A DNA stretch of 45,373 nucleotides, from positions 1 through 45,373 of the forward strand of contig JAAEMV010000050.1 in the NCBI GenBank assembly GCA_024225195.1, written 5' to 3'. The notes below the pieces were generated by a model. The model was not told the DNA's origin. It saw nothing but the letters and a program-made list of their open reading frames with translations, and did not search any database. Position 1 is the stretch's first letter. Each line of letters opens with the position of its first letter. The translations under genes and the position numbers were made by a program. Positions 10,001 to 18,668 of the stretch are shown here, in pieces. Source of the DNA: Planctomycetaceae bacterium. Its GTDB lineage: Bacteria; Planctomycetota; Planctomycetia; Pirellulales; Pirellulaceae.

Positions 10001-10873
10001 TTGGCTCCTCCCAGAAAACAAACTACGATCTCCCAAAGCGTCTCAGTTTCCGGTTACGGATTCTGGAGCGGAAGGGATATCGAATTGAACTTCCAACCTG
10101 CGGAAGCCAATAGCGGCATCGTCTTTGTGCGAACCGATCTCCCTGGTCAACCCAGGATTCCAGCCATTATTCAGAACCGAATCAACGGTCCTCGGCGCAC
10201 AACGTTAGTTGCCGAGGGTTGCCCCGTTGAAATGGTCGAACATGTTCTTGCAGCCTTGGCTGGATTGAACATCGACAACTGTGAAATCCACGCTACTCGG
10301 GCTGAAATGCCAGGTGACGACGGCTCAAGCAAAGCGTTTTCGGATGCTGTGATCCAAGCGGGACGGGTGGAACTGGACGCTGATCGAGAAACCCTCCGCG
10401 TCACTTCTTCCATTCGCGTTGGTGACGAAAATGCCTGGATTCAAGCAGAGCCGGTTGAGCAGGATCGTTTCGAACTTGCTTACCAACTGAATTACGCGTG
10501 CCCTTCCATTGGAACACAAACCTACCAAACCGAGGTCACCCCCGAGGTTTTCGCCTCGGACATTGCTCCGGCGAGAACTTTTGTGCTTCTTGAGGAAGCA
10601 CAAGAACTACAGAAAAAAGGGCTAGGCCAACGAGTCAGCTATCAAGACATCCTCGTTTTTGGGCCACAAGGGCCGATCGACAATCAGCTTCGATTCGAAA
10701 ACGAATGTGCTCGACACAAACTACTAGACATGATTGGTGACTTCTCACTATCGGGTACTGACCTGATTGGAAAGTTCACTGCATCAAAAAGCGGCCACCG
10801 TTTGAACTCACAATTGGTATTCGCGCTACTGCAGCAAATAGGCCATACTAACACCATTCGCAAATCAGCTTGA
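10001..10873 (+). CDS. lpxC: UDP-3-O-acyl-N-acetylglucosamine deacetylase
   Basis: LpxC catalyses the committed, zinc-dependent deacetylation step of lipid A synthesis in the cytoplasm. The conserved zinc and catalytic motifs are present at the same numbering as in E. coli: EHVLAAL with His81, HKLLDMIGD with His239 and Asp243, and SGHRLN with His266. The protein has 290 residues and is not fused to FabZ. No ATG or GTG is available; a TTG at 10001 is the first start in the frame, and the frame is closed by a stop at 9962. Its stop overlaps the next start by 4 nt, so lpxA is translationally coupled. Confidence 0.95.
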   Translation: MAPPRKQTTISQSVSVSGYGFWSGRDIELNFQPAEANSGIVFVRTDLPGQPRIPAIIQNRINGPRRTTLVAEGCPVEMVEHVLAALAGLNIDNCEIHATRAEMPGDDGSSKAFSDAVIQAGRVELDADRETLRVTSSIRVGDENAWIQAEPVEQDRFELAYQLNYACPSIGTQTYQTEVTPEVFASDIAPARTFVLLEEAQELQKKGLGQRVSYQDILVFGPQGPIDNQLRFENECARHKLLDMIGDFSLSGTDLIGKFTASKSGHRLNSQLVFALLQQIGHTNTIRKSA

Positions 10874-11745
10874 AACGAAATTCTGTGGATATATATTCCC
10901 CCAACGAAGGCACGCAGCAAGTGGACACACAAGAACCAGCACCCAAGGTGTCAAACTTGGCCTGCGTCGACCCGGCGGCTTCCCTCGCACCGGGCGTCGA
11001 AATAGGGCCATTTTGCGTCATCGGACCGAAAGCAAAGATTGGCAGAAATACTAAATTAATCAATAACGTCACGATTCTGGGCGACGTCACGTTAGGCGAA
11101 GACAACCTCGTCTCACCCGGTGCTGTTCTCGGTGGAGAGCCTCAAGATCTTAGTTACCGAGGTACTGACACCAAAGTTGTCATTGGCGACCGGAATGTGA
11201 TTCGGGAATGTGTCACCATCAACCGAGCAAGTGAAAAAGAAGATTATTACACTCGCGTTGGCAGCGATTGCTATTTCATGGGCAATGTTCACATCGCCCA
11301 CGATTGCATGATCGGCGACCGGGTAATTATCGGACACGGATCGATGCTCGGCGGGCACGTCCACGTTGACCATCACGCGACACTCTCTGGCTCTGTCGCC
11401 GTTACTCACTACGGCGCAATTGGCTGTTACACATTTATTGGTGCGGCAAGTCGTGTGCTTCAAGACATCGCCCCCTACATGCTCGCCGACGGAAGCCCAG
11501 CTCGCCCTCGGTGTATCAACATCGTCGCTCTGAGAAGAAATGATTTCGAACAACCTGTGGTCGACGCAATCAACGAAGCGTATCGATTGATGTATCGAGC
11601 CCGTGTTGGGCTGAGCAATTGCGAAGAAATTCTAAAATCAAAAGGCCATTTAATTCCCGAGATCAGCCATTTCTTGGAATCGGTTGCCCAGTCGCAAGCC
11701 GGCCGTCATGGCCGCGGACGCGAGCTAAGGAGAAAAGCAGCGTGA
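10870..11745 (+). CDS. lpxA: Acyl-ACP--UDP-N-acetylglucosamine O-acyltransferase
   Basis: This is a left-handed beta-helix acyltransferase with many hexapeptide repeats. The LpxA signature is present: VSPGAVLGGEPQDLSYRG, VIRECVTINRAS, VHIAHDCMIGD and the C-terminal helical part starting NIVALRRNDF. It acylates the sugar nucleotide at position 3 in the first step of lipid A synthesis. About 28 extra residues precede the first repeat, so a later start is possible. The TTG at 10870 overlaps the lpxC stop (TTGA). The end overlaps the next gene in the same manner (GTGA). Whether it prefers GlcNAc or the 3-amino analogue cannot be decided here; the neighbouring oxidoreductase makes that question relevant. 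Confidence 0.95.
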   Translation: MKRNSVDIYSPNEGTQQVDTQEPAPKVSNLACVDPAASLAPGVEIGPFCVIGPKAKIGRNTKLINNVTILGDVTLGEDNLVSPGAVLGGEPQDLSYRGTDTKVVIGDRNVIRECVTINRASEKEDYYTRVGSDCYFMGNVHIAHDCMIGDRVIIGHGSMLGGHVHVDHHATLSGSVAVTHYGAIGCYTFIGAASRVLQDIAPYMLADGSPARPRCINIVALRRNDFEQPVVDAINEAYRLMYRARVGLSNCEEILKSKGHLIPEISHFLESVAQSQAGRHGRGRELRRKAA

Positions 11746-12848
11746 CAAAATTACGAGTTGCCGTCATTGGGGCAGGACATCTGGGAAGGATTCACACACG
11801 TCTCCTTAAAACTCAATCGGAAATTGATTTGGTCGCGGTGGCTGACCCAAGCCCGGCGGCTCAACAGCAAATCATCGATGAATTTGGAGTCAATGTTGTT
11901 AGCGACTATCGCAAACTGATCGATCAAATCGATGCGGCTGTCATTGCCACGCCAACCCGTATGCATTTTGAGATTGCCCAGGAACTCCTCAATGCAAAAG
12001 TTCACACGCTCATCGAAAAACCACTCACTGATTCGGTTACCGATGCCAATGACCTAGTCAAAGCGGCTGAGGATAATGGGTGTGTCGTTCAAGTCGGCCA
12101 CGTCGAACAGTTTAATCCAGCGATCAAGTCAGCACTGGGATTAGTCGGTCAACCTAAATTTATCCAGGCATCCCGCATGAGCGGGTACACTTTTCGATCG
12201 ACTGATATCGGAGTCGTTCACGACCTGATGATTCACGATATCGACCTCATCAATTCAATGTTCGAAGGTCAACTGGTAGAAACCCGCGCCACAGGCGTTT
12301 CTATGTTCGGTCACAACGAAGATATCGCTCATGCCCGTCTACAATTCAGCTGCGGTGGCGTAGCAAACTTAACCGCTTCGCGCTGCAGCTTTGAAGCACA
12401 AAGAAGTTTTCAAATCTTTGGTACTGACGGTTTCGCTAACGCTGACCTCGCCACCAACAAGGTCACTTTTGTAAAAGTTCCCACGTGGATTCAAAACAAA
12501 AAGTACGATCTTCTCGATACCACTCCCGAACAACAAGCGTTCATTCGCGAAAATCTCTTTTCAAAAATACTTCCCAAGTCCGAGATCGACGTCCCTCAAA
12601 CTAACGCGATTCTGGCAGAACAACAGGATTGGCTCGATGCCATCCGGACTTCTCAACCGACGCGCGTAAGCGTTCAACAAGGTGCAGAAGCAGTTAAAAT
12701 CGCAGACTCCGTGATTAACTCAATTAATGCTCATAGCTGGAGCGAGAGTTCCGCGGAACAGCCATCAGAAACGATGTCCCAGGCACCTCCAACGTTGCTT
12801 CCGTTCCCTCTCAATGCTCACGAAGAACAACGACGCAGGGTCGCCTAA
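11742..12848 (+). CDS. Gfo/Idh/MocA family NAD(P)-dependent oxidoreductase
   Basis: The N-terminal Rossmann domain starts VAVIGAGHLGRIH (glycine-rich loop around residues 8-17), then VIATPTRMHFE and EKPL near residue 92. These are the hallmarks of Gfo/Idh/MocA sugar(-nucleotide) dehydrogenases. The C-terminal alpha/beta domain follows with the VGHVEQFNPA segment. The GTG at 11742 has AAGGAG upstream and overlaps the lpxA stop; the frame's upstream 41 residues are non-conserved. Tight coupling to lpxC-lpxA suggests a role in lipid A precursor metabolism. One known precedent is GnnA, which oxidises UDP-GlcNAc at C3 before transamination. No GnnB-like aminotransferase lies in the window, so this is only a hypothesis. 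Confidence 0.88.
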   Translation: MTKLRVAVIGAGHLGRIHTRLLKTQSEIDLVAVADPSPAAQQQIIDEFGVNVVSDYRKLIDQIDAAVIATPTRMHFEIAQELLNAKVHTLIEKPLTDSVTDANDLVKAAEDNGCVVQVGHVEQFNPAIKSALGLVGQPKFIQASRMSGYTFRSTDIGVVHDLMIHDIDLINSMFEGQLVETRATGVSMFGHNEDIAHARLQFSCGGVANLTASRCSFEAQRSFQIFGTDGFANADLATNKVTFVKVPTWIQNKKYDLLDTTPEQQAFIRENLFSKILPKSEIDVPQTNAILAEQQDWLDAIRTSQPTRVSVQQGAEAVKIADSVINSINAHSWSESSAEQPSETMSQAPPTLLPFPLNAHEEQRRRVA

Positions 12849-12930
12849 AAACCGTTAAACCACAATTGAATAGGTGCCAGGCCGCCCTCCGAGGCGGTTC
12901 CAAGCACTGTCCTGACGGAATCATAGCGTC

Positions 12931-12975
12931 AGCCAGCGTTGCATTTCGTCAGTTTCACATCTAGCCAGCGTTACA
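12931..12975. repeat. Short intergenic direct repeat (two 13-mers)
   Basis: AGCCAGCGTTGCA at 12931-12943 and AGCCAGCGTTACA at 12963-12975 match at 12 of 13 positions with a 32-bp period. They lie in the 230-bp gap between two converging genes. Just upstream (12882-12897) a CCGCC/GGCGG hairpin is visible, but it lacks a T-run and cannot be called a terminator. Confidence 0.5.
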
Positions 12976-13078
12976 CCCAGTGCGTGCTCAGATGCAATTC
13001 TAACATCGCCGCGGCAACGGTTATCAAATCGCACCATCGCCTTTCCAACCACTGAACTTAGGCCACAGGCCTTTCGGA

Positions 13079-14839
13079 CTAGGCGAGATCTCGATCTTCA
13101 AACAGCACTAACGCCAACAGCATGGCCATCGCACCGTATAGGAAGGTGTAGATGATTGACCAGCCCATATAAGAGTAAGGCACTACGGAATTCGTGTTGA
13201 TTGCGGCTTGAATGTCAAAATGGTTGAGAACAGGAAATACGATCGCAATCAAGTTTCCAAACACGACCACTGGCTCAAATTCAGCGAGCGACGACTGAAC
13301 TAACAGCGGTGTCAGGTGCCCAAGCACATAAACTGAAAAACAGATTAAGAAATTTGCAAGAATTCCGAACCGAGTTGAAATCGCAACACTGATTGCAACA
13401 AAAATCAACACTTCTAGGAAACAAAGAATTATCCCGGGGATGACCGTGACCGATTCAATGAAGCACTGAGGCCATTCGCAAAGCCCCTTCGAAGCTTCCT
13501 GGTAATCGTAGATGGGTTTGTAGGCAGTCCAAATCACAAACCACAATCCAAGAACAATAAACATCACCGCGATTGCCATGGATATTCCGGTAAACTTGCC
13601 GAAAATGAACTGTCTTCTCCCCACAGGTTTGGAAAGCACCGTCAACGCGGTGCGTCCTTCGATCTCTTCGGCAACCGACTTACTGGCCGCCCAGATCGCG
13701 AGGAAAATCGCAAGGACGCGGATTAAAGTTAACCCCGAATCCTTGTACATTTTGATGTCTTCGCCAAACGTGTTGTATGGGACATAAATTGAGCCAACCG
13801 TAAACAACGCTCCGATCACGAGGACGAGCAGATACAACGGTTGATTAACTTCCGTTTTGAAGGTGGAGTGGGCGATTGCGAACACCTTTGGACACATCGT
13901 CGCAAAGGTCAGGTAGAACAAATAAATCGCGAATACAAATACGGCCACACTCGGGACGACTCCCACCTCTTGGTAGATCGGAGTTACCAGCCATGAGATG
14001 TTAACCGTCGCCTCTGTTCCTGCTTTCCCCATATATCGGAAATAGAGTTTGTCGATTTGGTCCAGCGGAATGGGCCCCCGCCCATCGACCCGCTGCCTCA
14101 AAATCATCTCGTCGGAACCGGGTTGGATATCGACAATACCCGTCGTCGCAGCTTCATCGATTGGAAACACTGCCATATCCAATCGTTCATTCGATTGAAT
14201 TCCAAAGATCCTTAACTCGGCACCATCAAAATCAACATCGATTCCAGTCCCACCGTCCTGAGTCGTCGACGCGGGCACGGTGAACGATTTTTCAAACTTT
14301 CCAGTGAACGGCAGTCGCACCAAAGATGCAACCAATTCGTTTGGCTGATCAACGAATTTGATAAAGCCAAATCCGTTGTAAGACGCAAGAACAAAGCCAA
14401 GGAGGGTGAACGCGACCATCGCAATACAGACTTTGTTAACCCAACTGAGGAACCCTTCTCGGAAGAGACCTGAGGTCTCACCAATCATTCGTCTCGCAAT
14501 TAATCGCCACGCACCAAATCCAACAAACATCGATATTGGGAATGCGAAACAGAGGGGCATTACCGCTTCAGATGAAAATAGATTGCCCGTTCTCCAACTC
14601 AGAAACCACGTGAAGAGACCAAAGTAGATTAGACCGGTCACCAAACCGAAGATCGTATATTTTCGCGAATCTTCGCTGACCGTGTTGAAAAACTTGACCC
14701 GCTGAAAAACCAGGATCTTGGCCATCATCAACAGTACAAAGATGAAGCCAATCGTGATGCCCAAAGAAACTAGCCAGACCGGAGTCAGCCAATTAGTTAC
14801 TTTTATGTTCTGAGCAATAAGAAAGGGGACGCTAGTCAT
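13079..14839 (-). CDS. ABC-2 type transporter permease
   Basis: This 586-residue membrane protein has hydrophobic helices near the N-terminus (about residues 18-180). A large extracytoplasmic domain of about 110 residues follows, and then a second helix block. After the middle there is the cytoplasmic loop SVAEEIEGRTALTVLSKPVGRRQFIFGK. This E-x-x-x-x-T-x-x-x-L-x-x-P-x-x-R pattern is characteristic of ABC-2 / gliding-motility type permeases. The substrate is unknown. No ATP-binding subunit is adjacent on either side, so the partner must be encoded elsewhere. Confidence 0.85.
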   Translation of the reverse strand: MTSVPFLIAQNIKVTNWLTPVWLVSLGITIGFIFVLLMMAKILVFQRVKFFNTVSEDSRKYTIFGLVTGLIYFGLFTWFLSWRTGNLFSSEAVMPLCFAFPISMFVGFGAWRLIARRMIGETSGLFREGFLSWVNKVCIAMVAFTLLGFVLASYNGFGFIKFVDQPNELVASLVRLPFTGKFEKSFTVPASTTQDGGTGIDVDFDGAELRIFGIQSNERLDMAVFPIDEAATTGIVDIQPGSDEMILRQRVDGRGPIPLDQIDKLYFRYMGKAGTEATVNISWLVTPIYQEVGVVPSVAVFVFAIYLFYLTFATMCPKVFAIAHSTFKTEVNQPLYLLVLVIGALFTVGSIYVPYNTFGEDIKMYKDSGLTLIRVLAIFLAIWAASKSVAEEIEGRTALTVLSKPVGRRQFIFGKFTGISMAIAVMFIVLGLWFVIWTAYKPIYDYQEASKGLCEWPQCFIESVTVIPGIILCFLEVLIFVAISVAISTRFGILANFLICFSVYVLGHLTPLLVQSSLAEFEPVVVFGNLIAIVFPVLNHFDIQAAINTNSVVPYSYMGWSIIYTFLYGAMAMLLALVLFEDRDLA

Positions 14840-15016
14840 GCTGATGTCGTCTTATTAGTGAAGCCAAGTGGAAATTACGGCATTTTTACACGGGAAAGAG
14901 ATATATCCTTGTGCTTACGAATATTATGCTCACATTGTTCAGATTCTTCAAAGGGAGAGTGGATGCAAATGTCAGAGTAGGGCAAAGGGAGGTTCAATGG
15001 TTCCGAATACGCTGAT

Positions 15017-15289
15017 TCAACCGATGATTTCGAAGCCCGTAAACTCACCCCGATAGGGTTTTCCGATTCTTTCGGTATCCGCGACGGTACCACGGTTTTC
15101 TTCGAGTAAAGCCTCTATAAATCCATCGATTTGCGTGAGCTCACCTTCAATGAACAGCTTTACCCGACCATCCGACAAGTTCTCGATTGTTCCAGTAACG
15201 CTAAATCGACGAGATAATTGCTTAGCCGTATACCTGAAACCGACCCCCTGAACCCGGCCTGAAAACAGAATTTCCCCTCCTCGCAACAT
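15017..15289 (-). CDS. acyP: Acylphosphatase
   Basis: This 90-residue protein has the size and fold-defining motifs of acylphosphatase: FSGRVQGVGFRYTAKQLSRR (the phosphate-binding loop with the catalytic Arg) and GTIENLSDGRVKLFIEG (the G-x-V/I-x-N segment with the catalytic Asn). It hydrolyses carboxyl-phosphate bonds. The C-terminus GEFTGFEIIG is also typical. It lies 177 bp upstream of the permease gene on the same strand. A shared function is not evident. Confidence 0.93.
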   Translation of the reverse strand: MLRGGEILFSGRVQGVGFRYTAKQLSRRFSVTGTIENLSDGRVKLFIEGELTQIDGFIEALLEENRGTVADTERIGKPYRGEFTGFEIIG

Positions 15290-15445
15290 CCGCTCGCTCC
15301 ACTTTTAAGCCTATCAATTCAACGTCCCCACCCAATCTACTTTCCCTGCCCCAAGATTCAAGCTACAACCGCAAGGGGAGAGCCAGCCTCGCCGGCGTAG
15401 TAACGTCTGAACCGGTCTAACGCCAAGGCAACTAACTCCACCGGC

Positions 15446-16318
15446 ATGCAAACTCAGCGTTGCATGCAAAATCAGGTAGAACCATCCACCCAAATCTCAG
15501 CCGAACCACTGAAACCATTTATGAAAATCAGCCCCGATGAACTTGAAATCTACTCAGCCGCCAGTCGAGAAGCAGCCAGACGAGGCGGTCAAGTTCTTTT
15601 AAAGTGGATGGGAAAAACGACCACCCGGGAAAAAGGATTCCGTGACCTAGTGACACAAGCGGATGTCGAATCCCAGCAGGTCATTCAAGAATTTTTAAAT
15701 TCTGAATTTCCCGAACATCGATTCATTGGCGAGGAGTCAACTGGGGAATCCGAGGAAATCTCCGATTCGGATTTTTGCTGGATAGTCGATCCTCTCGATG
15801 GAACAACCAACTACGTTCACGGCCTTCGATCTTTTGCCGTTTCAATTGCTTTATATCGTCGCAAGACTCCACTCGTCGGCACGGTTTTGGATCCGGTGCT
15901 CGACGAATGTTACTGGGCATCTCAAGGATTGGGAGCCAAATTAAATGGCGAGCCGATTCAAGCGAGCGACTGCAAGGAAATCGGTAAATCACTGTTTGTA
16001 TTCAGTTTCCCTCGCGGCATGACCAGAACCAACCCAGAGGTCGTAAGATTCCTAAACATGCTGGAGAACGTAGGCAGCATTCGCCGACTCGGTTCTGCTG
16101 CGCTCAACTTGTGTTACGTTGCCTGCGGCCGTGCCGATGGTTACTGGGCAACCAGTCTTTCTAAATGGGATGTTGCTGCCGGTTGGCTAATCGCCCGCGA
16201 AGCAGGCGCCTCTGTCGCTGATTTCCGAGGGCATGAAATCGATATAGAACAACCATTTTTCTGCGCTGCAGCGACTGCAGATTTACTTAAACAAGCAAAC
16301 CCACTTCTCAATGTTTAA
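15446..16318 (+). CDS. Inositol monophosphatase family protein
   Basis: The metal-binding motifs of the lithium-sensitive Mg-dependent phosphatase family are in order: IGEES, WIVDPLDGTTNYVHG and WDVAAGWLIAREAGA. Family members (SuhB, HisN type and others) dephosphorylate inositol, histidinol or nucleotide phosphates, and the exact substrate is not clear here. The length from 15446 is 290 residues. A second in-frame ATG at 15521 (MKISPDELEIYSAASREA) would give 265 residues and fits the usual family length better. Neither start has a clear Shine-Dalgarno sequence. It converges on the thioredoxin-like gene. Confidence 0.9.
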   Translation: MQTQRCMQNQVEPSTQISAEPLKPFMKISPDELEIYSAASREAARRGGQVLLKWMGKTTTREKGFRDLVTQADVESQQVIQEFLNSEFPEHRFIGEESTGESEEISDSDFCWIVDPLDGTTNYVHGLRSFAVSIALYRRKTPLVGTVLDPVLDECYWASQGLGAKLNGEPIQASDCKEIGKSLFVFSFPRGMTRTNPEVVRFLNMLENVGSIRRLGSAALNLCYVACGRADGYWATSLSKWDVAAGWLIAREAGASVADFRGHEIDIEQPFFCAAATADLLKQANPLLNV

Positions 16319-16343
16319 TTCCGCTGCACCTAATTGAAAAGAC

Positions 16344-16384
16344 TCGACAACAGCTAAATCGACGACAGCTAACTCGACGATAAA
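16344..16384. repeat. 15-bp imperfect tandem repeat, about 2.5 copies
   Basis: TCGACAACAGCTAAA at 16344, TCGACGACAGCTAAC at 16359 and a truncated TCGACGA plus TAAA at 16374-16384 follow one another directly. The array fills most of the short gap between two convergent stops (16318 and 16397). It has no hairpin with a T-run. It looks like a small replication-slippage duplication. Confidence 0.65.
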
Positions 16385-16396
16385 ACGCTGAAGGCA

Positions 16397-17044
16397 TTAA
16401 TCTTTCTTACGCTTCGCAAAGGCTTGGCGAATCTCCTCAAGACGCTGCTCGTCTGAAGTTGATGATGATTCAATCATCGTCACGAAGTGAGCAACTTCAG
16501 CGGGCTGAACAGGACAGCCAATGTTGCCCTCCGGACCAACGGATGTAATCAGTTCTTTTCCGTCACTATCAAGAATCACCATCCACGGCATACCGCCGGA
16601 CCGATCCTTTTTCATCTCATCGAACATGACTTGTCCACCCTCCATCTTGTCAGTCGCGATTGCAACGACCAAATAATTATCTTCGAACAAAGGACTGTTC
16701 TCCACGAGGAACTCCTCGAGTTTGTGACACCACCCTCACCAATCCGCAGTAAAATGAACAAGAACCGCCTTGTTTTCGGCCTTGGCTGACTTCAACGCTG
16801 CACCCAAAACCTCGGTTGCCACCAAGGGGGTTTCTGCACTATCCGTTTCTGTCAACTCTGCAGCGCTCTTCTCCAATTCGGGCGGCTTGCTTAACGGCTG
16901 CCGCCCCTGATTTTCGAGTGCCGTCTTCACTATTTCATTTTGGGCCGTTTGTGCTTCTTTTTCTTTTTTCGACAACTGCTCTCCATCGCACCCGAGAGCA
17001 GCAGCAATCGTGAAAAGCAGGGCCGCACAGATTAACCTTCTCAT
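16397..17044 (-). CDS. Thioredoxin-fold lipoprotein with in-frame UGA (candidate selenoprotein)
   Basis: Read through a UGA at 16738-16736, the frame gives one 215-residue protein. The ATG at 17044 follows GAGGAG. It begins with a lipoprotein signal peptide with lipobox AALGC (Cys19), then a charged linker to about residue 75. A thioredoxin-like domain follows: VLVHFTADW, UGA as residue 103, then GWCHKLEEFL. The active site thus reads U-G-W-C, with UGA exactly where the first cysteine of CxxC belongs and Cys106 as the second. The cis-proline motif GGMPW (Pro153) lies about 47 residues on. Sequence on both sides is thioredoxin-like in the same frame, and a SECIS-like hairpin follows. Alternatives are a nonsense mutation (pseudogene), a sequencing error, or two separate ORFs (17044-16736 and 16705-16397). 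The protein is probably periplasmic and lipid-anchored, in thiol redox or folding. Confidence 0.7.
16703..16720 (-). promoter_or_regulatory. SECIS-like stem-loop downstream of the UGA
   Basis: On the minus strand CGAGG (16718-16714) pairs perfectly with CCTCG (16709-16705) around a 4-nt loop AGTT. A further C-G pair lies beyond a U-U mismatch (16720/16703). The loop begins 23 nt after the UGA and has G at its second position. Published rules for bacterial SECIS elements ask for an apical loop roughly 16-37 nt downstream with a G in the first two loop positions, so the geometry fits. The stem is short and lies in coding sequence, so chance pairing is possible. Confidence 0.45.
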
Positions 17045-17154
17045 CGCAAACTCCTCTATCTGTAAATTCAATCCCGAAGCCAAAAAGTCCTAGCAGTTGC
17101 CATTCCATCTTAAGCTAAATATTTGTTCGCTCAAAACTTTAACTGAATGAAAAT

Positions 17155-18303
17155 TTAGCGTGAGAGATCCCGCATAAAAATCAAAGACACAGGAAATAAA
17201 ATCATTAAGGGTAACCAGGCGGAGAGCGCCGGAGACCCGATAAGACCATTACCACCAAGAGAGTGACAGACCATTTCCACCAACAGAAATAAAACGATAA
17301 CTCCCAATCCACCCAAAACGCCAGACACGACGTTTTTTTCAAGCTTTCGAATCACCAAAGGCAACCCAAGCAAAAGTAAAGTGAAGTCCATCACCGGCTT
17401 CAAGAATCTTGAGTGCAGCTCAACTGCCAATTCATTTACTTTCCGTTTTTTTGTCGCTTTCAGCTCGCCTATCAGTTCGGGAGTTGACTTGTATTTAGCA
17501 TCAGCACTGATAAGTAATTTTTTAGTATTTAGATCAGTGGCAACAAAGCACTGATTATTGTGCAACCATTCGAAATCACGTGGTGTATAAACCACGGTTT
17601 CACCGCCTTCGCTTTCAACTGACTTCAGTTGATGCATTTCTTTTGGGAAATTTACTTTGTGGAAACGAAATCCCGAAGGCTTGCCTGACTCCGCAACTTC
17701 AAAAAAAGCACTCTCAGCTTTTATCTTTTGGAACCCTGCTTCTAAGCCAATTGGAATTCTTACTTCGGGCGCCGTGATCCCGTCTTTTGAAAGTAAAAGA
17801 AGATCCCCGGAAAAGGCAACTCCCGTTTTGTAATCAATCCTCTCATCGAATGCTTTCGATACTGCGGAAGATGTCTTCCATTCAGTCCACTCCTGCCAAT
17901 CCATGGTCAGGCGATCACCCACTTTGGGGATCAGAACTTCACGGCTCAAAACCGTCATCGCAATAATGATGGAGGCCGCAACGAAAACGACTTTAAAAAT
18001 ACGCAGCTTACTGATTCCAGCTGCCTCGATTGCCGTGACTTCTCGATTGCGTTGTAACAAACTAATCGAGAAAATCGCCGCCACTAAAATGAATACGCCT
18101 GCGAGTTCATTGAAACGGGCAGCACACTGCGGATAGTATCGATCGAAGATCGCCGAAGACAATCCATCGGCCTCAGCAATCGCAGCGATCTCATCTGCAT
18201 TCCCTGTGCCGTCGATAACGAGAAACAGGCCAAAGAAACTGGCAAAGCAAATCAAAAATGTCTTCAAAAAGACAGAGAGTAAATAGCGATCGACAATTGT
18301 CAT
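17155..18303 (-). CDS. LptF/LptG family permease (LPS export)
   Basis: This 382-residue YjgP/YjgQ-type protein begins MTIVDRYLLSVFLKTF, the family's typical cytoplasmic start and first helix. It then has the helix and loop LQRNREVTAIEAAGIS that contacts LptB, a central periplasmic beta-rich domain, and three C-terminal helices. LptF and LptG form the inner-membrane part of the lipopolysaccharide export ABC transporter. This fits the lpxC/lpxA genes elsewhere in the window. Only one of the pair is present here, and F versus G cannot be assigned. The thioredoxin-like lipoprotein gene lies 110 bp downstream on the same strand. Confidence 0.88.
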   Translation of the reverse strand: MTIVDRYLLSVFLKTFLICFASFFGLFLVIDGTGNADEIAAIAEADGLSSAIFDRYYPQCAARFNELAGVFILVAAIFSISLLQRNREVTAIEAAGISKLRIFKVVFVAASIIIAMTVLSREVLIPKVGDRLTMDWQEWTEWKTSSAVSKAFDERIDYKTGVAFSGDLLLLSKDGITAPEVRIPIGLEAGFQKIKAESAFFEVAESGKPSGFRFHKVNFPKEMHQLKSVESEGGETVVYTPRDFEWLHNNQCFVATDLNTKKLLISADAKYKSTPELIGELKATKKRKVNELAVELHSRFLKPVMDFTLLLLGLPLVIRKLEKNVVSGVLGGLGVIVLFLLVEMVCHSLGGNGLIGSPALSAWLPLMILFPVSLIFMRDLSR

Positions 18304-18668
18304 TTTTCTGCTTTTTACCCGTCAATTCTATCGTTCTTGTCCAAAGAGGCCTCCCGAAGATTGTAGATTGACCACCGTTTTCAATCGACTGCAACTTTCT
18401 TTCAAAACAACTAACCCAGCCTGTTTTTGCTAGCGTAAAACAAGCCGTGTTTATTAGCAATCTTCGTGATTCCACCATGCAAGCGGGCGCATCTGAGCCG
18501 ATTCCCAACCTGAATAAGCCAGTTGAACTCGACGGCGGTTGCCACACCTCGCTCAGAATTCTGTGATCGAATGATTGACATCCCCCCCAACAGCTCTAAC
18601 AATCCAACACTACGTGAGGTAGCGGCAGTTTCGCAAGACGAACCACCAATGCAAACACGGACAAAAGC
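18304..18668. other. Divergent intergenic region between lptF/G and comF
   Basis: These 365 bp separate two divergently transcribed genes and must contain both promoters. The open frames crossing it on either strand resemble no known protein. No terminator, RNA gene or repeat was seen, and no promoter could be assigned with confidence. Confidence 0.4.

Noticed and set aside
16397-16705. Separate 102-residue ORF starting at a GTG at 16705
   Set aside because: It would start after the thioredoxin active-site helix. The upstream frame continues directly into it with only one UGA between, so it is better treated as the 3' part of one gene.
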